Shown here one piece after another: positions 1 to 10,100 of a DNA stretch of 15,635 nt; position 1 is the stretch's first letter; every line of letters starts with the position of its first letter. Both the position numbers and the translations under genes were made by a program. The notes below the pieces were generated by a model. The model worked only from the letters and a program-made list of their open reading frames with translations. It was not told where the DNA came from and made no database searches. Origin of the DNA: Auxenochlorella pyrenoidosa (taxonomy: Eukaryota; Chlorophyta; Trebouxiophyceae; Chlorellales; Chlorellaceae); NCBI GenBank assembly GCA_001430745.1, contig KQ482018.1, positions 1,159,408 through 1,175,042 of the forward strand, in the 5' to 3' direction.

Positions 1-90
1 TGCCCGGGTGGCAGACAAACGGGGCGCAGGGAGGCGTGCTGGCGCCTGCGCTTGCGAGTGCGAGCGCTGGGGCGCGGGCCGTGGCCGCAC

Positions 91-1180
91 CTGAACAGCA
101 CGCTGTGCGCTGCGATGCGGCTCAGCGTGACGGGTGCTCTGTATGTGTCCAAGGCGACAGGCACCCCCGCCGTGCCCGCTGTGATGTGCGCATCCAGCAG
201 CAGCCGCACTGCGGGGAGGGCATGGGAGGGGAGCAGGGCGCTGGCAGCGCGGTTGCCATGCGCTGCAGAGGGATCTGCAGAGGTGCATGGCGACGGCCGC
301 GGGCGATGCGCGGGTGCCCGGGGGAGCGACGTGCCAGGCCGAGGGGTGGCTGCTCACCCGACTCCACCACCGCCCGCTCGATGTACAGCCGCGACGCAGC
401 AGCCCCCGCCGCCTCGGCCGCCAACGCCTGCTGCAGCGCCTCCAGCTGGCTCTGCTGCTGCACCGCACCGCCGCCCGGCACGTCGCAGGCACCGTCGCCA
501 CTGCTGCTGCCGCCACTGCCGCCGCTCGTGCTGTCGCTGCCCTGGGTGCTGCCTGCTGCCAGCAGGCCCGACAGGTGGTCCACAAACAGCAGCAGAGCGT
601 CGTCAGCCGCCACAGCCAGGGTGGGCAGCTGGACCAGCAGGTCATGCACCCAGGTGTTGCGCAGGCTCAACTGGCCGCCGCTGGGGGCATCCGGCGGGGC
701 GCCCAGGCCCGCCAGCGCTGCCGCCGCCTGGGGCGGGCAGTGGCGCACTTCGAGGGCCAGCTGGAGGGGGGGGCCGCGGCGCTGCCGCCGCGCCGCGCCT
801 CCATCCTCCGCAGGCCGCGAGGTCAGCAGCACGGGCTGCTCGCTCCCCGGCAAAAAGGAGTCGACCTGCGCAGCCGCCGCCGTGAGCCGCGCGGCCATGA
901 CCTGCAGCGCTTGGCGCTGCCAGGGGTGCAGCTGCCGGGCGCCGGGCGCCGCCCCTGCCGCCGCTCCTGCTGGCAACCCTGCTGCAAGGCGCTGCTGCCT
1001 GGACAGCAGCAGGCTGAGCTGGTCAAGGGAGACGGCAAACAGCTCCCGGCCTAGCGGCGGACGCGCACCCCCAGCGGGGCTGGCCGGGGGGACCAGGCGC
1101 TGCCGCTCGTCGTCCCACAGGCACACCTGCAGCTGCCGGCACCGCGCCTGGATGCGGAGAGGCAAGGGCTGATCCTGCCC
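91..1180 (-). other. Start of VPS13 C-terminal section (exon 18 end, exon 19)
   Basis: After the VAB domain the protein returns to beta-strand segments of the RBG groove. PLPLRIQARCRQLQVCLWDD matches the 'GIGVSLVDD' type block that follows VAB in VPS13. QLSLRNTWVHDLLVQLPTLA and DDALLLFVDHLSGLL follow, then ASRLYIERAVVES joins across intron 18 to VRLLLDAHITAGTAG and PVALDTYRAPVTLS. The last element resembles the family's 'PL.F..F....' segment just before the helical C-terminal region. Exon 19 ends at a CAG/GTGCGG donor, leaving phase 2, and the next acceptor is outside the window. A Gly/Ser/Asp-rich linker (about 540-480) and a Gln/Ala-rich stretch separate the strands. Confidence 0.75.
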
Positions 1181-4100
1181 GTTCTCAGACCCTGCAGCAC
1201 GACCCCCCGCCGCTTCAGCTGCCACCTGCGCTGGCGCCGGCGTTGGCCCTCCCGCCACCGGCAGCAGCAGGATGCGTGTGGTGGCGCAGCACTTGCTGAT
1301 GTGCACCCCAGCAAGCGCGCCTGCCGTCGCCCCCCCTGCACTGCTGCCCCCGCCGCTGCCGCTGCCGGCTGGCGCCAGGTGCAGGCCGGGCTGCAGCACA
1401 CAGGGGTGCTGCCACTCCTGGCTGCCCGCTGGGCGGAACTTGAGCACTGCCGGCGGCCGCTCCTCCTCCTGCCCAGACGCTTGCAGCTCCTCCTGCAGCA
1501 CCCCGGCAGGGCACATAGAATCAGTTGGTCGTCACTCATTCATCCATTCATGCAGGGGGTGGAGGGGCGTGGCGGCAGCACGCACGGCTGGGGCGGGGGT
1601 GCGCCAGCTCCCAGGAACCAGGAGCCCCTGCCTGCACCTCTGCCCGCTGCTTTGTTTTGCGGCCAAGGCAGCCGGTCGAGGCCTCCCCCGCCGTTTCCGC
1701 GTCCCCTGCAGCACGGGCAGCGCGGACTGCAGCCTGGCAGCGTGACAACCCACCCACCCGCAGCAGGCAGTCCAGGAATGCGTCCTCGTCCTCCTGGTCC
1801 CCCCAGCCGCCGCCGCCGCCGCCGCCGCCGCTCCTCCTGCAAGCGACACGGCGCAGCGGGCAAAGCAGGCACAGGAGTGGCCATGCGACCAGCAGTCGGC
1901 TTCACCACAGGCGGGCACCACAACGCGTGTTGCAGCTGCGCCAGAGCGGGGGCGGCTCAGGCGCCAAGCAAGGGTTCCAGGCAGCAGCAGTGCGAGGCAG
2001 CACCTGGGGGAGGCCGCCCCCTCCGCCGCGGGGCCGCCCTGGGCATCTGCGGGGCAGAGGTCGCACTCCAGTGTCCGGCCCGGCCCAACCTGCGCCCGGT
2101 GCGGAAGGCAGGCCGTGAGCAGAGAGCGGGCGCGCGTGGGTCGAGGCATGCGGGTGAGCCTGGACGCAGGGACACATGCGGGGAGCGAGGGGACGGCCGC
2201 TCGGCAGTGCACGCCCCCCCCCCCCCCGGGAGCAGCCGCTGCACCACAGCCCTGCCGTCCACTTGCCCGCAGCGCCGCCAGCGGCCCGGCGTAGGTGAAG
2301 CTGCCGTCTGGCGCCTCAGTGGGTGGAAAGTATCCCACATCAATGGCGGTGCCAGCAGCGTTCTGGATCACAAACGGCGGCTGGCGGTCTCTGCAGCCGG
2401 GGAGCAGGGCGGGGGAGGGACGGCTCAAGAGAGGGCGGCAGCGGGCGGCAGGTGCAGCGCACGCTGGTGCGCAGGAAAGCTGCAAGGCAGGCAGGCAGGC
2501 AGGCAGGCGGCCACCAGGCCGGGAAGCGATGCGTCCCGAGCCCCCACCTGAAGAGTACTAAGTGGAAGCTGCCGCGATTCAACAGCACTCTGTACGTGAG
2601 CATGAGTCCGTCGCCGCCCCCGCCGCCATCCTTGCCGGAGGCGCCGCTGCTGGGAGGGGCGGGCGCCTGCAGGTACAGCCGCTGCCGGCCTGCCGCAGCA
2701 AAGGGCGAGAGAGCTGCCGACCAGCAGCAGCTGGCTGCTGCCGCGGGCTCGCCTGTCGCCAGCTGCCCCTCCGGCTGGTGCAGCACTGTGCGCGGCGTGG
2801 GCAGCTCTGCGTCCGCACCCTCCCCGGCTGCCACAAAGTCGGCTGCTGTCCCTCCTGGGGCCGCTCTGTCCCCACCGGCTCTGTCACCACCAGGCTCCCC
2901 AGCCAGCAGCGCAAACCGCAGGGCCGGCTTGCCAGGGGCCGTGGCGCCTGGCGCCGCCGCTGTCTGCTGCGCCGACGAAGGCAGCAGGCCGCCGCTGAAG
3001 GAGCGGAGCATGTCAGTAGTGCTGCCCCAAGAGCTCTGCCGCCGCGCCTTGGCCCCCTTGCTGCTGCCTGCTTGCCAGAGGTGCAGCAGCGGCACCGTTG
3101 CGGCGTGCCGCAGCAGCGTGCCCTGCCGCGCAGTGCTCCCGCCGCCGCTGCCAGCCCCTGGCATGGCTGTGGTGCTGCCTACGCTGGCTACAGAGGGCAG
3201 GCTGAGAGCACTGCCCTGCGGAGAGAGCAGGGCGTCTTCAGAGCCTGCCGCCGCCGCCTGCTGCCTGCTAGGTGCATGCGGCCCTGCATGGGCACCCGCC
3301 GCTGCCGCTTCTGATGCTGCTTGGCCCCCTGCTGCTGCTGCTGCAGTCAACGGCAGTGCAGCCTGGGCTGCCGCCCCCTCGGCCAGCAGTGCCAGCGGCA
3401 GGCCGGTGAGGTTTGACACAAAGCACCCAGCGGTGATGACGACGCTCACTGCCGCGGCCGAGGCTGTGCCGCCTGCCGCAGAGTGCTGCTGCACGTCGAC
3501 CCGCGCCGCCAGGCGGCACTCCAGCTGCGGGGCGGCGGCCACGTCGGCGGCGCTGCTGCCGCTGCGCCACAGGCCGCTGCCGCTGCGGCGCGACAGATGC
3601 GGCTCTGTTGCGAGCACGAGGTGGGTGCCGCTGCTGCCGCCGCCCTCGCCGCCGTCCTCACCTTCCGGCTCGAGAGAGAAGGGCTGCGACCTGAGCAGCA
3701 GCTGGGGCTGGCCTGGCTGGCGCTCCCCTGCAGCTGGGGAGCGCCCCCCTGCGGTGCTGTGCATGCTGGCCAGGGGAAGGAGCACCATCGCTTCGTCGGC
3801 TGCGCCGCCACCCGGGCTGCGCCCCGCAGGCAGCGGCAGCGACCAGCCTGCGGGCACCTCGACGGGCGCTGCTGCCGGCACCTGCATGCCCCGGGCAGGG
3901 ATCAAGGAGCGTACAGCTGGTTGGTGCATCAGCTGCTGCCAGGCGATGGGAAGGGATGGTGCATCAGCTGCTGCGAGGCAATGGGGGCTGAGCATACTGG
4001 GGCAGCAAGCCGCCAGGCTTGCAGCACCCCGCGTGCCTGCGGGTGGGTTCTAATGAGCGCTGCCTGCCCTCGTGACAGCCCACCTGGAACAGCAGCGGCA

Positions 4101-7078
4101 CGGGTAGGCAGTTGTGCACCGCCAGCGCCGGCTGCAGCGTCAGCTGCAGCAGCGGTAGGCCGTCTGCATGCTGCTGCGTGACCAGCAGGAGGTCGGTTGT
4201 GAGGGCGCCGCCCCCGCTGCTGCCGCCGCTGCTGGCGTGCTCCCCTGCTGTGGCCTCTGGCAGGTTGTCAGGGGCCGCCAGAAGCAGCGGCAGCCGCAGC
4301 CAAGTGGCCTCCCCTGGAGGCGCAATGAATGCTGCGCGCGCTGCCTCGCTGTCGCTGCCTGGTGACTGCTTGGGCCCGCCGCTGCCAAACCACTGCTGCT
4401 CTGCAGACTCTGCAATCAGCGGAGGCACCACCACAGCCAGGCTGCGCGGGCCCGCCGTGCCGCGACCGTTTTCGACGCCGGCAGCTGGCGCGTCGCCGCT
4501 GCTGCCAGCCTCCAAGGACAGTAGCGCGGCAACTGTGCCGCCCTGCAGAGGCACTGCCAGCTGATGGCTGGCCCCCGGCGAAAGCACCAGCTCCCTCTGC
4601 CCCTGCTGCGCGTTCTGCAGCGCAGCCGGTGCGGCCAAAGGCGGCAGCAGCAGGCGCAGCGGGCAGGGCGTCGCGTTGCGCAGCAGCAGCGGCGGCCAGA
4701 GGCGGATGCAGGCCTGGCCGGTGGCCGCGTCGGGGGGAGCCGCCTGCGCCAGCACCGCGCCCAGCTGCTGCGCAGCCGCCCAGGGCGCTGCCGGCGAGCG
4801 CACCCCCGCCGCCAGCGCGGTGGCTGCCGCTGCGGTGGAGCTGTGCAGCACCATAAGAACGGGCTCCCCCTGCCGGGCACCCCCCTGCTGCTGCTGCTGG
4901 CTGTGGGGCAGCAGGGGGACGGCCTGCGACCAGCCTGTGCCGCTGGCGACGTCGCCGCCCAGCCACAGGCGCAGCACCGTGCTGCTGCCGTGCAGCGGCG
5001 CCTCGGCGCTGCCGCCGCTGGGCACCTGCAAAGCCTGGTGCTGCTGCTGGGCTCGGGCACGGCTGCCCCCCGGGCTGCTGACCTGGGTGCCGACCTCTCG
5101 GGACAGGCAGATGTGGACGGGTGCTGACAGCCGGTTGTCCACACGCACCGCTGGCAGCAGCAGCACCTCCCAGCCCGCGCCGCTGCTGCTGCGCCGCACC
5201 TGCACTGCGATGCTGCTGCCGCCGCCGGTGCTGAGGCTGCCGGGCGCGGGCAGGGCCAGCTGCTGCCCCCCCGCTGCCATGGCCTGCAGCCAGCGTGGAA
5301 ACGCAGCAGGTATTCGTCTGCCAGAAGGCGTGCAAACACATCCGGCAAGCACACCAAACACAATCGCCACGCTGCTCTCAAGCCCTCCCACTGCCAGGTC
5401 CAGCTCACTTCCACCGGGTTGCTCCAGGCGGCCTCGTCTTCTGCGCCCGCTGCCAACGCCAACTGGAGCCGCCGTGCTGCCCCCGCGACCAGCGCAGGCG
5501 GCGCAGGCCACACAAGCGGCAGACGCTGCCCCTCTAGCAGCATGAGCTGCTGCTGCTCTGTGCCCTCCTGCCGCACTCGCAGGCTGAGCCCGCAGCGGTT
5601 GATCAGGAGCAGCGGCGCCACAGCCGCCAGTGATGCTGGGCCGTCGGCAGCGCCGCTGCCGGCTTCGCTCTGAGGTGCAGACAGCAGGGTGACCAGCCGC
5701 TGCACCTCTGCCAAGCTGTGCTCAGAGGCATTGAGCACAACCGGCTGCTGCTCCGCTGCCACGTGCACTGTCAGCCCCTGCCGTGCAGGCGGGGGGCGCA
5801 CCGCCAGCAGGGGCAGCTCCGGCTGCTGCGCTGCTGCCCGCCAAAACGACAGCGGCTGCGGCTCGCGGTGCCCTTGCTGATCCTCTACCTCTCCTGCCTG
5901 CTGTTGCTGCTGCTTCTTCAGCTGCTGGCCCGGCAGGGAGGGAGGAAGGCTGCTGTACTCGACTGCTGCATCCAGCTGGAAAGGCTCCACCACTGCCCAG
6001 CCAGCCGCCGCAGCCGCGGCCGACGCCGGCGCAGTGGCGCTGCTGCTGTCTGCCAGGCAGAGTGCCAGCGCAGCCTGCAGGTCTACTGCCAACAGGGTGC
6101 AGCCGTCTGGGGCCGGGTAGATGTGTACTGCCAGCTTGAGACCGCCGGCATGGAGCACTGCCACTGTGTCAAGCAGGGCCGCAGCCTCGTGGGGCCGACG
6201 CTGCTGCTGCCCCTGCAGCCGCAGCAGCGGCGCGGGGGCAAGCAGCGCGAGGCTGCCGCTCTCTGCTGTCAGCACCACTGTCAGCGACGCCGCCAGCGGC
6301 GGCGGCAGCACCAGCTGCCGGCCCAGCCCAGCCGCGGCAGCCGCTGCCTCGCCGCAGGCCCTGGGGTTCACCCGCAGCCGCTGCAGGATGGTCGGCGCCG
6401 AGGCGCCTGCTGCGGCCGCCCCCGCCGGCAGCTCCCAGCACACCTCCCACTCTGCCGCCGCAAAGGGCTCCTCCGCAAGCAGCAGCAGCACCTTGCCGCT
6501 GCCACCGCGCCCGCTGGCGCTGCCTGGTGCATGGCTGCCGCTGCTGCTGCCGCCAATGCTGTCGAGCATCACCGCTTGCAGCGGCAGCGGCAGGTAAGCT
6601 CCGTCTTCCGGGGAGTAGAAGCGGAGCTCAAAGGTGGCTGCCAGCAGGGCGGCGGGGGCATCCTGCAGGCAGGCCACGCGGGAGCAGCTCAGGCAAGGGT
6701 GCTTGCCCTAGGCAGGAGCCAGGCGTGCATGCAGGTCCATCCCTGGTGATCTTCAATCCCATGCAGCCCGTCCGCTGCCTGACGCCCTCACCTCCACAAC
6801 AAGCAGAGCCACTTCACGCGGCCGCGGGTAGCAGAAGCGGATGCCATGCCGACGTGCCTCAATCGCCCCATCCTGCGCTGGCTGGGCCCTGCCAAACAAG
6901 CGTGCCCCCAGCCGGCTGCCCAGGCCGCCGCTGTGGGGCGCGGCGTCGCTGCCAGAGTCCTCCCCGCCGCTGCCACTGAAGGCCTGCACATGCAGCGGCG
7001 ACGGTCGGCTGCTGCCGCTGCTGTGCACAAACGTGAAGAGAGCAGCCGACAGGTCATCCGCCCCACACTGCTGCTCCA

Positions 7079-7110
<32 letters not shown>

Positions 7111-10100
7111 ATGCTGCTGCCTGCTCCTGCTGCTGCGGCGGCGCTGCTGCCGTGCTCCTGCTCAGAGGCGGAGAGTGCAGTGCTGTGGTGCCGGCGCGCC
7201 TCCAGGGTGGCAGAGGCATCTTCAATCATGACGGTGGCTGCAGCCGCCACGACCGCTGGCGAGGGTACCGGCATGCGCGGAGGCTCTGCCTGGCCTGCGT
7301 GCCCAAGCTGCTGCAATTCGTGCGCCTTCCCCTCTTCTGACGGCTGGGCGCTCAGGACAGCAGAGATGGCGGTGGTGAGGGCATCCACCGCTGGGATGGA
7401 GACCTGGAGCGGCAACAGCTGCGCGTGAATGGCAACAGCCACGGCGCCGGTGTGGGGCTGGAGCAGCAGCTGCAGCCGCCCATCCGTCGGCGGCAGCACA
7501 GCGGTGACGTCTGCACCTGGCTGGCCTGCATGCCACAGAGAGTACAAGGGGGGCATCAACAGAAATACGAGCAAGGTCGTAAATGCAAGCTGGCAGGCCC
7601 CGGGTGCAGCCAGCACTAGCACTCCAGGTAGCAGCTGCCCAGTGCACGTGGTCCAAGCACCGCAGCTCAGCTGGTGGGCGGGCACTTGCCTGCATGCCAC
7701 ACTGTAATGGCGGCTCCAATCAGCGAGGCATCCGCGCTCGTCAGCAGGGCGCCCGCTGCACGCTGGCTGCCAGCAAGCCAGGGCCGGTTTTCCGCAAGCG
7801 GCGCCTGCTGCAGCAGCACCACCGCCTCCTCCGCTGTGATTGCCACCGCTGCAGTGCCGGGCGCAGGGTGCCAGCCTGCTGCTGCTGCTGCTGCGGTGGC
7901 CGGCGGCTGCTGGCCTGCGCCTGCCTGCAGCTTCTCCCAGCTGGCAGTTTCCAGCAGAACCACGCGCAGACCCTCCAGGGCAGCCTTGCCCTGCAGCCCT
8001 TCGGCGGTGCCGCCTTCCGAGCCTGCTGGCGGTGCAGCCACGGGGCGCTGGGGTGCCTGCGCGCCGCTGCCAGGCCGCTGCGTGTCGCGCAGGTCGCCCT
8101 GCAGCGCGCCCAGCGTGACCATCAGGTCCCGGCTCAGGGCGGCGCTCAGCGGGGCTGCATGCAGCTGCAGGCGGCCGCCGCCCGCCGCGCCAGCCTTGCT
8201 GGGGCTGAGGCTGGCGCCGCCGCTCCGCGCGCCGCCGCCGCCCCAGCTGCTGCTCAGTGCCATGGACAGGGCCGGCTGATCCACCTGTTGCTGCTGCAGC
8301 GGTTGCGGCCCTGCCGCAGTTGCATCAGGGAAGCTCAGCACTGGGGAGAAGCCAACCACGCCGCCCGGCTGGGCTGGCCGCAGCAGGGCTGCGCGCACGC
8401 TGCCCAGGCAAACCTCGGTGGCGCAGCTGCCAGCACTGCCGCCGCTGCTGCTGCTGCTGCTGCCGTTGGCTTGCTCTGTGCACTCACGGCGGTCGATGCT
8501 CAGAGAGCTGAGCCACAGGGCCATCCCCAAGCGCTGCTCCTGGGGCCCAACAAAGCCCTGAGGCGGCGGGTGGTGCGCCGCCAGCTGCGGCCAGATTGTG
8601 ATGCTGGCAGCACACAATCGCACCGACAGATCGCTCTCCGCCGCCGCTGCCCGCTGATCTGCTGGTGCTGCTCCCTCGAGCTGTGGCCCAGTAGCAACTG
8701 CTGCCACCCCCTGCTCTGCTGGCTGCTGCTGCTGCTGCTGCGCGTCTGCCAGGCGCAGCGTGGGTAGCGTGGGCACAGCGGGTCGCTGCCGCCAGCAGCG
8801 CAGCAGCTCAAGGGCTAGGCAGTAGTCTGAAGGGCTGACAGCCAGTGTCAGACTCGCAAGCTGCACGCTGCAGCGCTGCCGCCTGCCCTGCCCAGCTTGC
8901 GCGTTGTGCTCCCCATGCCCCTCTGCCTCCAGCTGCTGCGAGTATGACAGCGCTGCAAGCAGCAGCATTGGCTCTGGCAGCATGGCAGCGCTGCCCAGCT
9001 GCGGCGCCCGTCCCAGCCGCGCCTCTAAAACTGGCACATGCACGGCCAGCTGCGGCAGCACCCAGGCATGCGCATGCAGCAGCTGCAGCTGCAGCAGCAC
9101 TTGGCTGTGTGGCTGGGCGCCTGACGTGCCTGCTGCAGCTGGTGCTGCTGCGGGGCTGGCTGCCAGGGTGGCACAGATGGTGCCGAGCCCAAGGAAGAGC
9201 TCAGGCCCGCCGCCGTTGGCGCCGCCGCCGTTGGCGCCGCCGCCGCCATCGCCAGCTGGCCTGCTGCTGATGACGGTGCTGCCATGGGCATCTCGCCACA
9301 CATGAAGGCCACCAGCTGCCGCATAGGCCAGCTGCAGGTTTGAAGGAATGCTCAGGCTGGCGCTTGCCAGCCAGGCAGCCGGCTGGCCCTCCTCTTGACG
9401 GTCGGCCGGGTCCTCGAGCGAGAGCTGAGCCGCAAAGCCTGCGGACGCTTCTGTCATGGCGGGCCCCACGCAGGCTGCCACCGCGGCCGCCTGCTCCCCA
9501 GACAGCTGCAGCTGCAGCGGGGAGAGCGCAGCTGACACCAGCAAATCGCCACGCGCGGCGCGTGGGTCTGCCGCTTCCGCCGCAGACGACGCGTGCGCGA
9601 CCACTGCATCAAGCACCACCACATTACTGACGGCGGCGGCTCGCTGCAGCTGCCAAAGCCCGCCGCAGTCCCCGCGGGCGGCGCAGGTGGCGTCGGCTAC
9701 CGCCAGCTCAGCGGAAGCCAGGCCAAAGCGCAGGCCGTGCCCGCCAAACCCTGCAAGCAGCCCGGGATGGGTGGCATGAGCGCTTCATGCCGCAGTGCTT
9801 GCTCAAAGGCCCGGGCCAGGGCTGCCGGTGGCAGCCAAGCGCCCCCCAGGCCAGGCCGCCGCTGCGCACGCCGGTCGGCTGTGCACGCAAGCGCCCCGGC
9901 TTGCCTTGCGGCGGCGCCAGCAGCGCGTGCCGCAGGCGGCTGTTCCACGGCGCCTCCCAGTTGAGCGCGCCGCTGCGCAGCTCCAGCTGCTGCAGCAGGA
10001 CCGCCAGGGCAGCAGCCTGAGGCGCCTGGCTGGACAGCGCCAGCAGCTGCAGCTCGGCCACTCGGCACTCCAGTAGCAGCTGCGGCTGCAGCGCCTGCGC

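Larger units (their letters stand above)
1260..5640 (-). other. VPS13 adaptor-binding (VAB) domain, six repeats (exons 12-18)
   Basis: The VAB domain of VPS13 proteins recruits them to organelles by binding proline-containing motifs in adaptors, and it has six beta-sandwich repeats each marked by a conserved Asn. All six are visible: LLLINRCGLSLRV (Asn codon 5600-5598), AVRVDNRLSAPVHI (5136-5134), PLLLRNATPCPLRL (4677-4675), LAVHNCLPVPLLFQ (4113-4111), CFVSNLTGLPLALL (3413-3411) and PPFVIQNAAGTAI (2362-2360). Several repeats close with a Trp-containing element, for example AAWSNPVE and SQEWQHPCVL. The gap between Asn 5 and Asn 6 is almost 300 residues because of a long Ala/Gly/Gln linker, against 110-190 for the others. 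Repeat 6 is split over four exons. Confidence 0.85.

Noticed and set aside
1840..2003. Extension of exon 16 through a LALLLPGTLAWRLSRP frame
   Set aside because: It looks like a VAB closing strand, but a CAG/GTGCTG donor at 2003 gives the phase needed for the GWGDQEDEDAFLDCLLR exon, and a closing strand is already supplied by LKFRPAGSQEWQHPCVL in exon 18.
2323..4053. A 576-codon open frame on the plus strand, and many similar long plus-strand frames
   Set aside because: They run opposite the VPS13 exons, cross inferred introns, have Ala/Ser/Pro/Arg-biased content and match no family. Long antisense frames are expected where G+C is very high and stop codons are rare.
7540..7640. A hydrophobic stretch (CQLAFTTLLVFLLMPPLYSL) that looks like a transmembrane helix in the minus frame
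   Set aside because: It lies wholly inside intron 10; the phase and family fit both require its removal.
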